A DNA stretch of 64,000 bases, taken from Cupriavidus basilensis (GTDB lineage: Bacteria > Pseudomonadota > Gammaproteobacteria > Burkholderiales > Burkholderiaceae). The stretch's first letter is position 1. Each line of letters begins with the position of its first letter. Under the pieces are notes generated by a model. The model worked only from the letters and a program-made list of their open reading frames with translations. It did no database searches and was not told the origin of the DNA. This document shows, piece after piece, positions 9,151 to 19,500 of this stretch. The stretch lies in the NCBI RefSeq assembly GCF_008801925.2, contig NZ_CP062804.1, forward strand, positions 1,054,001 to 1,118,000. Direction: 5' to 3'. The position numbers and the translations under genes were made by a program.

Positions 9151-9834
9151 ATGAGCTTGCCCAACATTATCAAATCATTCGACCGCGTGCCCGCCGACAT
9201 CGTCGCCCAGGCCGCTAAATTCCAACCGGCCATCCTGGCCGACGTGGCTGGCCGCCGTGGCGCGCTGCATGGACGCATCCGCGCCCTGCGGCCGCACATG
9301 AAGCTGGCGGGCACCGCTTTTACTGTGGAAGTCCGCCCCGGCGACAACCTGATGATCCACGCCGCGATGGCGCTGGCCCAGCCCGGCGACGTGCTGGTGA
9401 TCGACGGCAAGGGTGACCAGAGCAGCGCGCTGATGGGCACCATCATGATGAATGCATGCCGCCAGCGCGGCATCGCCGGCGTGGTGATCGACGGCGCGGT
9501 GCGCGACAGCCTGGAAATCGACGAGATGGATTACCCGGTGTTCTCGGTGGGCACCAACCCCAACGGCCCGACCAAGGAAGTGGGCGGGCGCATCGGCCAC
9601 CCGGTCTCGGTTGGTGGTGTCACGGTCAACCCTGGCGACTTCATCTGCGGCGATGCCGATGGCCTGGTGGTGGTCGAGCGTGAAAAGATCGCGTCGCTGC
9701 TGCCGCTCGCCGAGCAAAAGGAAGCCGCCGAAGCCCGGCGCATCGCGCAGATCAAGGAAGGCAAGACCAGCGCCCCGTGGCTGCTCGCTTCGCTCGTTAC
9801 CGCCGGCGTGCTGAAAGAAGGGGAGACGCTGTGA
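9151..9834 (+). CDS. RraA-family aldolase (4-hydroxy-4-methyl-2-oxoglutarate aldolase type)
   Basis: 227 residues, RraA fold. The motif GVVIDGAVRDS carries the conserved Arg-Asp pair used by class II HMG/CHA aldolases to bind the divalent metal and the pyruvyl product, and DADGLVVV matches the downstream family motif. Such enzymes cleave 4-hydroxy-4-methyl-2-oxoglutarate or 4-carboxy-4-hydroxy-2-oxoadipate to pyruvate plus pyruvate or oxaloacetate at the end of 4,5-cleavage aromatic pathways. The alternative, an RNase E inhibitor, is less likely given the catabolic context. AGGAG lies upstream of ATG 9151. The stop codon overlaps the next start (GTGA), indicating translational coupling with the dehydrogenase. 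Confidence 0.85.
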   Translation: MSLPNIIKSFDRVPADIVAQAAKFQPAILADVAGRRGALHGRIRALRPHMKLAGTAFTVEVRPGDNLMIHAAMALAQPGDVLVIDGKGDQSSALMGTIMMNACRQRGIAGVVIDGAVRDSLEIDEMDYPVFSVGTNPNGPTKEVGGRIGHPVSVGGVTVNPGDFICGDADGLVVVEREKIASLLPLAEQKEAAEARRIAQIKEGKTSAPWLLASLVTAGVLKEGETL

Positions 9835-10781
9835 GCGCCAAGCCAGCCATCCTCGTCACCGCAGCCGACCTGGCGCCACAAGCCGAGGCATTGCTCGGCG
9901 ACTTTGAGATCGTCTACGCCGGCAAGACGCCCCAGGCCGCCGATCTGGTGGCGCTGGCGCAGCGCCACAACCCGGTCGGCATCATCGTGCGCTACGGCGC
10001 CGTGACGCCGGAAATCATGGACGCGGCGCCTGCGCTTAAGGTCATCTCCAAGCACGGGAGCGGCACCGACACCATCGACAAGGCCGCCGCGGCACAACGC
10101 GGCATCGCGGTGACAGCCGCCGTTGGTGCGAATGCCGCCGCGGTGGCCGAGCAGGCCCTGGCCCTGCTGCTGGGCTGCGCCAAATCCGTGGTGCTGCTCA
10201 ATGCGCGTATGCATGCCGGGCACTGGGACAAGGCCACGCACAAGAGCATTGAGCTGGCAGGTGCCACTATCGGCCTGATTGGCCTGGGCGCCATCGGCCA
10301 GCGCTTTGCCAGGATGTGCGATGCCATGGGCATGCGCGTGATCGGCTTCGATCCGTTTGCCAAGGAACTGCCGGACTATATCGAGTCCGTGAACCTGGAA
10401 ACGATCTGGAAAGCGTCGGACGTGATTTCACTGCACTGCCCGCTGACCGCCGAGAACCGGCAACTGATCAACGCGCAAACGCTGGCGCGCTGCCGGACGG
10501 GCGTGATCCTCGTCAACACGGCGCGGGGCGGCCTGGTCGACGAACCAGCCTTGCTGGCGGCCGTGCGCTCTGGCCAGGTTGCCATGGCGGGGCTGGACAG
10601 CTTCGCGGTCGAACCGATGACGGTGCCGCATATCTTTCACGGCCAGCCTGGCTTTCTTCTCAGCCCGCACATCGGCGGCGTGACCAGCACCGCGTACGTG
10701 AACATGGGCGTGGCGGCGGCGCGGAACACGCTGGATGTGCTGGCGCGTGCTGAGGCTCCGGTGCTGGCCAAGGCCGGCTAA
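9831..10781 (+). CDS. D-isomer-specific 2-hydroxyacid dehydrogenase (NAD-dependent)
   Basis: 316 residues. The Rossmann motif GLIGLGAIGQRF (near residue 148), catalytic arginine in NTARGGLVDE and the catalytic histidine in LSPHIGG identify a dehydrogenase of the SerA/glyoxylate reductase superfamily, which interconverts D-2-hydroxyacids and 2-oxoacids with NAD(P)H. The GTG start at 9831 overlaps the stop of the aldolase gene (GTGA), so both are likely one translational unit. Substrate unknown; in context it could oxidise a hydroxyacid before aldol cleavage or reduce a 2-oxoacid product. Confidence 0.87.
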   Translation: MSAKPAILVTAADLAPQAEALLGDFEIVYAGKTPQAADLVALAQRHNPVGIIVRYGAVTPEIMDAAPALKVISKHGSGTDTIDKAAAAQRGIAVTAAVGANAAAVAEQALALLLGCAKSVVLLNARMHAGHWDKATHKSIELAGATIGLIGLGAIGQRFARMCDAMGMRVIGFDPFAKELPDYIESVNLETIWKASDVISLHCPLTAENRQLINAQTLARCRTGVILVNTARGGLVDEPALLAAVRSGQVAMAGLDSFAVEPMTVPHIFHGQPGFLLSPHIGGVTSTAYVNMGVAAARNTLDVLARAEAPVLAKAG

Positions 10782-10862
10782 GGCGCAACGAAGCTGCCGG
10801 CAGCGCAGCCCGAAGCTGACCGGATGCGCCCAAATGGTTTGAAGTGCCTGAGGTCTTTCACT

Positions 10863-10885
10863 CCCTCTCCCCGCCGGGGAGAGGG
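10863..10885. terminator. GC-rich hairpin after the dehydrogenase gene
   Basis: CCCTCTCCCC-GCC-GGGGAGAGGG gives a perfect 10-bp stem with a 3-base loop, 82 bases after the stop at 10781 and 84 before the next start. There is no T-run, so it may be a weak terminator, an mRNA-stabilising hairpin, or one copy of a dispersed intergenic repeat of this common type. Confidence 0.45.
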
Positions 10886-10968
10886 GTGCTAGCCATCGTA
10901 GGGTGACGCGTGGCGTGCACACGCCCACGAACGCGCGATTACCCCAAGACAATAGTTGGAGACAAACA

Positions 10969-11952
10969 ATGACAACCAGATCACCCTTAGCCTTGGCCCT
11001 TTGCCGCGGCGTACTGGGCGCGCTTGCGTGGATCGCCATGTCCGTGCACGCACAGACATGGCCCGCCAAGCCAGTGAGGATCATCGTGCCCTATCCCCCG
11101 GGCGGCGCCGTGGATGCTGTCACCCGCAAGATGGCGCAGCGGCTTACGGAGCAGACCGGCCGGAGTTTCTTCGTCGAGAACAAGGCGGGCGCCACTGGCA
11201 CCATCGGTATCTCGCAAGTGGTGCACGCCCCGGCCGATGGTTATACGCTGCTTGCCAACGACACCACGTTCTCGCTGCTGCCGCATATCTTCAAGAAGCT
11301 GCCGTTCGACTATGCGACGGACCTGCAACCGGTGGCGGCCTTCGTGTTTGCTCCCATGGCGGTTGCAGTCAAAGCGGACAGCAAGTTCAAGACCATGGGC
11401 GATCTGGTGGTGGCCGCTCGCGCGGGCGACGGCAAGGTCAGCTATGGTTCCGGCGGCGCTGGCACCACGCCGCACTTCGCCAGCGAGGCACTGGGCATGG
11501 CGACGGGTGCTCACTTCATGCACGTGCCATTCAAGGGCGCGGGCGAGGCCACGCTGGCGCTGCTCGGTGGCACCATTGACTACCAGATCGCGTCTACGCC
11601 CGGGGTCATCGGGCAGGTCAAGGGCGGCAGCCTGCGGCTGCTGGCAGTCAGCGGCGACAAGCGTCTGCCTGCGTTGCCTAATGTGCCTACATTTGCCGAG
11701 GCGGGCGTCAAGGGCTATGGCGTGGTCAACTTCACCGGCCTCTGGGCGCCCCGCGGCACGCCGGCGGCGGTGACGGATCGCCTGCAAAAGGAAGCGGCCA
11801 CTGCCATGGCGTCGCAGGACATGAAGACCTTTGCCGAAGGCATTGGCGCGGACCCGGGCTATTGGGATGCCGCGGCGTTCGCCCGCCAGCTTTCAGAACG
11901 CACGGCGTTCTGGGGCAAGATCGCTGCCAACACGGCGTTTGAAAAGCAATGA
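10969..11952 (+). CDS. Bug-family periplasmic solute receptor (TTT type)
   Basis: 327 residues with an N-terminal signal peptide ending near SVHAQ, then WPAKPVRIIVPYPPGGAVD, the Bug consensus at the mouth of the binding cleft. Start ATG 10969 follows TTGGAGACAAACA; an upstream GTG at 10903 would only add non-signal sequence. Second of three Bug genes in 7 kb, separated from the dehydrogenase by 187 bases with a hairpin, so it may be expressed separately. Membrane components are not encoded nearby. Ligand unknown. Confidence 0.92.
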   Translation: MTTRSPLALALCRGVLGALAWIAMSVHAQTWPAKPVRIIVPYPPGGAVDAVTRKMAQRLTEQTGRSFFVENKAGATGTIGISQVVHAPADGYTLLANDTTFSLLPHIFKKLPFDYATDLQPVAAFVFAPMAVAVKADSKFKTMGDLVVAARAGDGKVSYGSGGAGTTPHFASEALGMATGAHFMHVPFKGAGEATLALLGGTIDYQIASTPGVIGQVKGGSLRLLAVSGDKRLPALPNVPTFAEAGVKGYGVVNFTGLWAPRGTPAAVTDRLQKEAATAMASQDMKTFAEGIGADPGYWDAAAFARQLSERTAFWGKIAANTAFEKQ

Positions 11953-12157
11953 GCACCGGCAAGTACCGGCAACACAAGTCCGACATGCAAGTCGTGCCAG
12001 CGCATGCGCGCCTGGTCCAGCGCGAGGTGGCAGGTTATAGCCAGATCGCCCGGGCGTTGGGTTTAACGGCTGGTTGACGCAGTGCGGGCTACCGCGCCGC
12101 TAGCCAGCGGCAGATACTGACAATCCTTATCCATTCTCTGCGCACAGCCAAATTGCC

Positions 12158-13087
12158 ATGTTCCTGCTGAATACCCCGGAAGTCCGAGAGTTCGACGTGT
12201 TTACCAGCATGCCGGCGCGCTATCGCCAACGCAGGCGAACGGCCTGGGCGGATGCCAACCAGGGCGGACGCGAAATCGACGGCTTTCTGGAGGGGCCTGT
12301 ATTCGACCGGGAAGGCAACCTCTATGTCGGCGATATACCCAATGGGCGTGTCTTGCGTATCGACCCGGCAGGCGAGTGGAACGTGGTGGCGCAGTGGGAC
12401 GGCGAGCCCAACGGCATGAAGTTCCTCAACGAGAACGAACTGCTGGTAACGGACTACCGCCGTGGCCTGATGCTTGTCGATGTACGCGTCGGCACTGCAA
12501 AGCCATACCTGGACCGCCGCAACACGGAGAGCTTCAAGGGAGTCAACGACCTTACGCTGGATTCGCAGGGCAACATCTATTTCACCGACCAGGGGCAGAC
12601 CGGGCTGCACGACCCGACCGGACGCGTCTACCGGCTGAGCGTGGACGGGCGGCTGGAACTGCTGCTCTCCAATGTGCCCAGCCCGAACGGTATCGTGCTG
12701 TCACCCGATGAGAAGTTCCTGTACGTCGCGGTGACGCGGGGAAATTGCGTCTGGCGCATGCCCATCCTCGCCGATGGCGGCGTGTCCAAGACCGGGCAGT
12801 TTTTCACCTCCTACGGACCGAGTGGCCCTGACGGTTTGGCCATGGATGTATCGGGCCGGCTGCTGGTGGCGAACCCCGGACTGGCCTACGTGTGGGTGCT
12901 CAACCATCGCGCTGAGCCGGTGCAGGTGCTGCGCGGCCCCGCCGGGCATTCGCTGACCAATCTCGCCTTTGGCGGCCCCGCCGGCAAGACGTTGTTTGCG
13001 ACAGACTCCACGGCGGGAGACATCCTGCGCATAGAGTTGGATGTGGCGGGCATGCCGCTGTGGCGGCGAGACGGAGAGCCGACGTGA
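12158..13087 (+). CDS. SMP-30/gluconolactonase-family lactone hydrolase
   Basis: 309 residues, six-bladed beta-propeller of the SMP-30/LRE family. Predicted metal ligands are visible: Glu in FLEGPVFD, Asn in VNDLTLD, and Asp in SGPDGLAMD. No signal peptide is evident, so it is probably cytoplasmic. The family hydrolyses sugar lactones or other cyclic esters. It lies between a Bug receptor gene and an amidohydrolase gene in one orientation, suggesting ring or lactone opening in the same acid-degradation route. The start ATG 12158 has a poor ribosome binding site, so a different start cannot be excluded. Confidence 0.83.
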   Translation: MFLLNTPEVREFDVFTSMPARYRQRRRTAWADANQGGREIDGFLEGPVFDREGNLYVGDIPNGRVLRIDPAGEWNVVAQWDGEPNGMKFLNENELLVTDYRRGLMLVDVRVGTAKPYLDRRNTESFKGVNDLTLDSQGNIYFTDQGQTGLHDPTGRVYRLSVDGRLELLLSNVPSPNGIVLSPDEKFLYVAVTRGNCVWRMPILADGGVSKTGQFFTSYGPSGPDGLAMDVSGRLLVANPGLAYVWVLNHRAEPVQVLRGPAGHSLTNLAFGGPAGKTLFATDSTAGDILRIELDVAGMPLWRRDGEPT

Positions 13088-13191
13088 CACAACGCTGGAT
13101 GAGCCGGGCTGGCAAGATGCAGGGCATCCGAATTGGAAAAATCGTCCGCGCGCCGCGGTGTTTCACGCGCGCCTGATTCGGAGAACATGAG

Positions 13192-14031
13192 ATGAGTGCC
13201 CTTGGCCAACCCTCCATTGCGAACGCTTGCGATTGCCATATGCACGTCTACGATAGCCGCTATCCGGCTGCAGGGACCGCAACGCTGCGACCACCAGATG
13301 CGCTTGTCCCGGACTACCGGGCGGTGCAGGGGGCGATGGGAACCACCCGAGCCGTCGTGGTCACGCCGTCCACCTATGGCACGGACAACAGGCCCACATT
13401 GGCTGCCCTGCGCGAGTTGGGCGTGGAGGCCCGTGGCGTCGCAGTGGTGGACACCTCCATTACCGAGAGGGAGCTCGAAAGCCTGCATGCATCCGGCATT
13501 CGAGGCATCAGGTTCAACCTCACGATGCCCGGCCCGGTAGACACGGAGATGCTTGCGCCGCTTGCTGCGCGTGTCGCGCCTCTGGGCTGGCATATTCAAC
13601 TCAATGCGCCCGCCGCGTGGTTGCCGCACATGCAACCAATGCTGAAGACCTTGCCCGCTCGCATCGTATTTGACCACTACGGGCACCTGCCATTCGGAGG
13701 GGCCGAGTTCGAACCTGGGTTCGAGGTCATTGCAAGCCTGTTGGGTGAGGGCAGGGCTTGGGTGAAGCTGTCTGGTCCTTACATTGAGTCCAGGGAAGGA
13801 CCACCGCTATACGGCGACGTCGCTTCGCTTGCGCGTCGTTATCTCGAATGCGCGCCCGGCCAGATGGTCTGGGGATCGGACTGGCCACACCCAACAATCC
13901 TTGCCAAGGGCCGCTCGTCACCCGATGACGGCGACCTGATGTCGCTCTTCCGGCAATGGTGTGGCGACGATGCGCTGGCCAGGCAAGTTCTTGCCGATAA
14001 CCCCCGAAGACTCTACGGCTTTGGCCCTTGA
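13192..14031 (+). CDS. Amidohydrolase, 2-pyrone-4,6-dicarboxylate hydrolase (LigI)-like
   Basis: 279 residues, TIM-barrel amidohydrolase. CDCHMHVYDSRYP near the N-terminus carries the HxH motif, DHYGHLPF and WGSDWPHP hold further active-site His/Asp residues, as in LigI. LigI opens 2-pyrone-4,6-dicarboxylate to feed the protocatechuate 4,5-cleavage pathway; related enzymes act on other lactones. With the RraA-type aldolase upstream this resembles a partial LigI/LigK-type route, though other lactone substrates are possible. A GGAG precedes the ATG. The Bug receptor gene follows 40 bases later, pointing to one transcript. Confidence 0.82.
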   Translation: MSALGQPSIANACDCHMHVYDSRYPAAGTATLRPPDALVPDYRAVQGAMGTTRAVVVTPSTYGTDNRPTLAALRELGVEARGVAVVDTSITERELESLHASGIRGIRFNLTMPGPVDTEMLAPLAARVAPLGWHIQLNAPAAWLPHMQPMLKTLPARIVFDHYGHLPFGGAEFEPGFEVIASLLGEGRAWVKLSGPYIESREGPPLYGDVASLARRYLECAPGQMVWGSDWPHPTILAKGRSSPDDGDLMSLFRQWCGDDALARQVLADNPRRLYGFGP

Positions 14032-14071
14032 TGCCGATGTCGGATAACAGCAATCCAAGGAGACCGTTCCA

Positions 14072-15049
14072 ATGAAACTCAGGCAATTGTTGATCGCGCT
14101 CTGCGTTCCCCTGCTGGCGTGCGTCACGGCGAGTGTCTCGGCGCAGTCTGACTGGCCCAATCGGGTGATCACTTATGTCGTGCCGTATCCGGCCGGCGGC
14201 ACCACCGACATCCTGGCGCGCCTGATCGCGCAGAAGCTTGGCCAGGCGCTGCACACCACCGTGGTGGTGGAGAACCGACCCGGCGCCACTGGCGCCATCG
14301 GCTCAGCCTTCGTGGCACGCGCGCCGGCCGACGGTTACACGTTGCTGGGCGCGTCTACCGCGTCGCACGCGATCAACCCGGCGCTCAATCCGAAGTTGTC
14401 CTATGACGCCATCAAGTCCTTCGAGCCCGTGGTGATGATCGGCACTATCCCCAGCGTGCTGATCGTCGGCCCCAACAGCCCGTACCGCAACGTGCAGGCG
14501 TTGCTGGCTGCCGCCAAAGCAAAGCCCGGCGCCGTCACCTTTGCCTCGGGCGGCAGCGGCACCATCCTGCAGATGTCCGGCGAACTGCTCAAAGAGGAGC
14601 GCAAGGTTGACATGACCCACGTGCCCTACAAGGGAGACGTCCCCGCCATCCAGGATGTGATGGCTGGCCACGTGGACTTTATGTTTGCGCCCACCGCGCC
14701 CATCTTGCCGCATGTGCAGGGTGGCAAGCTGCGCGCACTCGGCGTGGCTACCAAGGCGCGCGTGGCCAGCTTGCCTGCGGTGCCGACCATGGCCGAGGCG
14801 GGCGTGCCCGATTTCGAGGCCGAGCAGTGGCAGGCAGTGTTTGCTCCGGCCGGCACGCCGGCGACCATCGTGCAACGCCTGAACACCGAGATCAACCGTA
14901 TCCTGAAGGATCCGGAAGTGGTGGAACACCTGGACAAGCTGGGCGTCAACGTGGTCGGTGGCACGCCGCAGCAGTTGTCGGCCTTCCAGAAGGCCGACAT
15001 CGCCAAGTGGGCGCGCGTGGGCAAGGCCGCGGGCGTGACGCTGGAGTAG
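14072..15049 (+). CDS. Bug-family periplasmic solute receptor (TTT type)
   Basis: 325 residues, signal peptide ending near SVSAQ, then WPNRVITYVVPYPAGGTTD, the family hallmark. AAGGAG lies upstream of ATG 14072. It is the last gene of the co-directional block and follows the LigI-like hydrolase closely, so its ligand may be the hydrolase substrate or a precursor. Convergent with the LysR gene that ends at 15172. Confidence 0.93.
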   Translation: MKLRQLLIALCVPLLACVTASVSAQSDWPNRVITYVVPYPAGGTTDILARLIAQKLGQALHTTVVVENRPGATGAIGSAFVARAPADGYTLLGASTASHAINPALNPKLSYDAIKSFEPVVMIGTIPSVLIVGPNSPYRNVQALLAAAKAKPGAVTFASGGSGTILQMSGELLKEERKVDMTHVPYKGDVPAIQDVMAGHVDFMFAPTAPILPHVQGGKLRALGVATKARVASLPAVPTMAEAGVPDFEAEQWQAVFAPAGTPATIVQRLNTEINRILKDPEVVEHLDKLGVNVVGGTPQQLSAFQKADIAKWARVGKAAGVTLE

Positions 15050-15171
15050 GCCGGGTGCCCGACTTGTTTTGCGTGTTGCTGTTGACGCCTTCCCGGCGCA
15101 TTAGTTCGAAGCCGGCACGATCCGGAAAGTAGCCTGCCGTATCGTGCCCTTCCTGATGCCGGGCACCCGGA

Positions 15172-16077
15172 TCAGCCGGCGGTGCCTGACACCCTGCGGA
15201 TCTCCTCGGCCACGATCGCGATCAGCGCATCGGCTGCCGTGCTGAGCGGGCGCTGCGGATGGCTCACGCACACCAGGTGGCGCACGATGCGCGGCGCCAG
15301 GATGGGGTACATGCGCAGCCGGCCATCATCCACCGCGCGTTGCACCACGATGCGTGGCAGCACCGTGGCAAAGCGCGTGGCCTCGACGAACTGCACGATG
15401 GTGCCGAGAATGTCGATCTCGAACTTCGGCTGCAGGGTCACGTCTTCCAGTTGCGTGGCCGCGTCCAGCACGCCGCGCAAGCCGTGGCGCTTGGTGGGCA
15501 GCACCAGTTCCAGCCCGGGCAGCTTGGTGAGTTCCACCGCCGCCGGCAGTTCCGGGCCATGCTCGGCGCTGGTGACCAGCACCATTTCCTCGTCGTGCAG
15601 GGACTGCACATGGAGCGAGAGCTTGCCACGGGGCTTATGCACCACGGCCGCGTCGAGCTGGCCGGCCGAGACCAGGTCGATCAGCGTGGCGCTGAATCCG
15701 TCCGCCACCGATACCTCCACATTCGGGTAACGTGCGTTGAAGCGCACCAGCGACCCCACCAGCACGCTTTCCGTTTCCGACGCCACCATGCCGATGGAGA
15801 TGTTGCCGGCCACCTGCTCCTCGCGTTGCATCAGTTGCTGCCGGGCGTTGGCAAGGTCCCGCGTGATCGGCAGGCACAGCCGGTACATCATGCGGCCGGC
15901 CGCTGTCGGCACCATCCCGTGCGGGATGCGATCGAACAGCTTCTGTCCGAACTCCTCTTCGAGCTTGGCGATCTGCATGCTGAGCGCCGGCTGCACGATA
16001 TTCAGCCGCTTGGCCGCGCGCGTGACGGAGCCATCTTCGAACAGCGCAATGAAGTACTGGATCTGTTTGATGTCCAT
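15172..16077 (-). CDS. hmfR1: LysR-family regulator of the furoate cluster (HmfR1-like)
   Basis: 301 residues. The N-terminal winged helix-turn-helix (MDIKQIQYFIALFEDGSVTR through about residue 65) and the periplasmic-binding-like effector domain (about 90-295) are typical. The gene is divergent from hmfABCDE across 451 bases that contain repeated ATTAGAA elements near 16244-16296 and an inverted copy nearer this gene. Gene order matches the C. basilensis furoate cluster, where a LysR protein called HmfR1 sits beside hmfABCDE. Likely an activator responding to furoate or furoyl-CoA; the effector is inferred. Confidence 0.85.
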   Translation of the reverse strand: MDIKQIQYFIALFEDGSVTRAAKRLNIVQPALSMQIAKLEEEFGQKLFDRIPHGMVPTAAGRMMYRLCLPITRDLANARQQLMQREEQVAGNISIGMVASETESVLVGSLVRFNARYPNVEVSVADGFSATLIDLVSAGQLDAAVVHKPRGKLSLHVQSLHDEEMVLVTSAEHGPELPAAVELTKLPGLELVLPTKRHGLRGVLDAATQLEDVTLQPKFEIDILGTIVQFVEATRFATVLPRIVVQRAVDDGRLRMYPILAPRIVRHLVCVSHPQRPLSTAADALIAIVAEEIRRVSGTAG

Positions 16078-16528
16078 GCCAAGTGATCGATTAGGTATCA
16101 GAAAATCTGCTGAATTCTAATCATCCTATCAGATTCGTTGCTGTCACGTTGCCGGAACGACTGGCCACTGTTCGGGGAAAACCCTTAGCATCGGTGCGTC
16201 AGAAGCCCAGATTTGCCCGCTAAAGTCCACCTGGATTGGCATCATTAGAACTGATAAGCATAATCAAAAAACAATATTAGAACTAATACCATAATCTCAC
16301 TAAGCTCCTGTTCAACGTTGCATGTCCCCGGCGGATTCGCCTGTCGGGGCCGACGCGCAGAACGGAGTCAGGAATGAGACAGAACGATGCTGGCGGCATG
16401 ACCGGCACGACACTGGAGACAGCGGTAGCGGGCGTTCGCCCCGTGCCGCGTGGCCTCTCCCCGTGCCGGCCCGCAATCCCCGCTATCCAGATGGACCGTG
16501 CCAGTCCCGCCACGCGGGAGGGCCGGTC
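16078..16528. promoter_or_regulatory. Divergent promoter region between LysR gene and hmfA, with repeated ATTAGAA sites
   Basis: 451 bases without a convincing gene, more A/T-rich than its surroundings up to about 16310. Two direct repeats, ATTAGAACTGATAAGCATAA (16244, continuing to 16265) and ATTAGAACTAATACCATAAT (16276, continuing to 16296), start 32 bp apart, about three helical turns. An inverted ATTAGAA occurs at about 16114-16120 and AATCTG...CAGATT flanks it. These are candidate LysR binding sites. The open frame from 16322 into hmfA is treated as leader because it lacks family similarity. Confidence 0.5.
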
Positions 16529-19500
16529 ATGAGCGACAAGCGCAGCCTGCCCGCCGCAGCGGCGGCCATCCACCTTGAATCCGCAGCCGCCGGCGCGGCC
16601 TCGCGCCAGCGTCACGTCGGCCGCTCGATGGAGCGGCTCGAGGACGCCGCGATCCTCACCGGCCGTGGCCGCTATGGCGACGACCTGGGCGTGAAGCCGG
16701 GCACCCTGCACGCGGCCATCGTGCGTTCCCCGCATGCACATGCCGAACTCGGCACCATCGATGCCACCGCCGCGCTTGCCGCGCCGGGCGTGCATGCCGT
16801 GCTGACCGGCGCCGACCTGGCAGCCTGGTCGCGTCCCTTCGTGGTCGCCGTGAAGTCGCCAATGGAGCAATGGGCGCTGGCCATGGACCGCGTGCGCTAT
16901 GTGGGCGAGCCGGTGGCCGTGGTAATGGCCGAAAGCCGTGCCCTGGCCGAAGACGCGCTCGACCTGGTGCGGGTGAATTACCGCGTGTTGCCGCCGGTGG
17001 TATCGATCGAGGCTGCGCTGGCCGACGATGCGCCCATCCTGCATCCCGGCGTAGGCGCCAATGTGGTGAGCGACCGCCACTTCCGCTACGGCGAGCCTGA
17101 AGCCGCCTTTGCCGCCGCGCCGCACCGGGTCACGCTGACCGCGCACTATCCGCGCAACACCTGCACGCCGATCGAATGCGGCGTGGTGATTGCCGAGTTC
17201 CTGCCCGGTGACGAAGGCTACGACGTCACCTCCAATTTCATGGGGCCGTTCTCGCTGCATGCGGTGATGGCGATGGCGCTCAAGGTGCCGGCCAACCGGC
17301 TGCGCCACAAGGCCCCGCGCGATTCCGGCGGCAGCTTTGGCGTCAAGCAGGCGGTGTTTCCTTACGCGGTGCTGATGTGCCTGGCGTCCCGCAAGGCCGG
17401 CGCGCCGGTCAAGTGGGTGGAGGACCGCCTCGAACATCTCAGCGCGGCCACCTCCGCCACCGCGCGGCTGTCCACGCTGGAAGCCGCGGTGGAGTCAGAC
17501 GGCCGCATCAAAGCGCTGGCCTATGACCAGATCGAAGACTGCGGCGGCTATCTGCGCGCGCCGGAGCCCGCCACCTTCTACCGCATGCACGGCTGCCTGA
17601 CTGGCGCCTACGACATCCCCAACCTGCTGGTGCGCAACCGCGTGGTGATGACCAACAAGACGCCCACCGGCCTGGTGCGGGGCTTTGGCGGCCCGCAGGT
17701 GTATTTTGCGCTGGAGCGGCTGGTGCATCGCATCGCGACACAACTCGGGCTCGATCCACTCGATGTGTATCGCCGCAACTTTGTCGCCGCCGATGCCTTT
17801 CCCTATCGCGCCGCGGCGGGCGCGTTGCTGGACTCCGGCAACTACCAGCTGGCGCTGGCGCGCGCGCTGGAAGAAGGCGGCTACTACGAGCTGACGTGCC
17901 GCCGCGAAGTCGCACGCGCCGAGGGCCGGCTCTACGGCATCGGCTTTGCCGCCATCGTCGAGCCGTCGGTATCGAACATGGGCTATATCACCACCGCCAT
18001 GCCCGCCGAGGCGCGCAAGAAAGCGGGGCCGAAGAACGGCGCCATCGCCAGCGCCACGGTCAGCGTCGACCTGCTCGGCGGCGTGGTGGTCACCATTGCC
18101 TCGACGCCGGCCGGGCAGGGCCATATGACAGTGTGCGCGCAGGTGGTGGCCGATGTGCTCGGCGTGAATCCGGCCGACGTGGTCGTAAACGTCGAGTTCG
18201 ATACGCACAAGGATGCATGGTCGGTCGCCGCCGGCAACTACTCCAGCCGTTTCGCCGGCGCCGTGGCCGGCACCGTGCACCTGGCCGCCGAGCGGGTGCG
18301 CGACAAGCTGGCGCGCATCGTGGCGCCGCAGTTCGGCTGCACGCCCGCCGAGGTGGTGTTCGAAGACGGCCGCATTGCCCGCAAAGGCGCGCCCGAATCC
18401 GGCCTGCCCTTCACGCGTGTGGCCAGCAATGCGCCGCACTGGTCACCGCAGCAGTTGCCAGCGGGAGAGGAGCCGGGCCTGCGCGAGACGGTGTTCTGGT
18501 CGCCGCCCAACCTGGAAGCGCCGGATGAGAACGACCGCATCAACACCTCGGCCGCCTACGGCTTTGCCTTCGATATGTGCGGCGTGGAGATCGACCGCGC
18601 CACGGGGCGCGTGCGCATCGACCGCTACGTGACCGCGCACGACGCCGGCACGCTGCTCAACCCGGCGCTGGCCGATGGCCAGATCCGCGGCGCCTTCGCC
18701 CAAGGGCTGGGCGCGGCGCTGATGGAGGAGTTCCGCTATGGCGCCGACGGCAGCTTCCAGTCCGGCACGCTGGCCGACTACCTGATGCCGACCACCTGCG
18801 AGGTGCCGGACCCGGTGATCGTGCACCTGGAAACGCCCAGCCCCTTCACGCCGCTCGGCGCCAAGGGCCTGGGCGAGGGCAACAACATGAGCACGCCGCC
18901 CTGCATCGCCAACGCGGTGGCCGACGCGCTCGGCGAGCAGGACATTCGCCTGCCGCTGACCCCGGCCAAGGTGATGGCCATGGTGGGCTTCGACGATCCG
19001 CCGCCGTCGCGCCCCGAGCTGCTCGAAGCGATGCGCGAGGCCGCCGTGCCCGCGGCCCGCAAGGGCAGCGCAAAGGCGCTCACCGCGCGCGGCTCGGTGG
19101 ATCTGGATGCCACGCCCGAAGCCATCTTCGCCGTGCTGATGGACCCGCAGGCCCTGGCCAAGGTAGTGCCAGGCTGCCACGCGCTGGAGCGCACCGCCGA
19201 GAACCACTACCGCGCCGATGTGACGGTGGGGGTTGGCATGATCAAGGCCCGCTTCGAGGCGGAGATCGCACTGTCGGACCTCGATCCCCCGCGCCGGCTG
19301 CGGCTGGCAGGCGCAGGCATGTCCTCGCTGGGCAGTGCGCGCGGCGCCGGGCTGGTGGAGCTGGTCCCGCATGGCAGCGGCACGCGCCTGAGTTACGACT
19401 ACGAGGCCGAGGTATCCGGCAAGGTCGCTGCCGTGGGCGGCCGCATGCTGGAGGGCGCCGCCAAGGTGGTGCTGCGCCAGTTGTTTGAATCGCTCGGCCG

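Noticed and set aside
11985..12077. Thirty-codon frame after the second Bug gene resembling a helix-turn-helix scrap
   Set aside because: Too short, with no ribosome binding site and no domain that can be confirmed.
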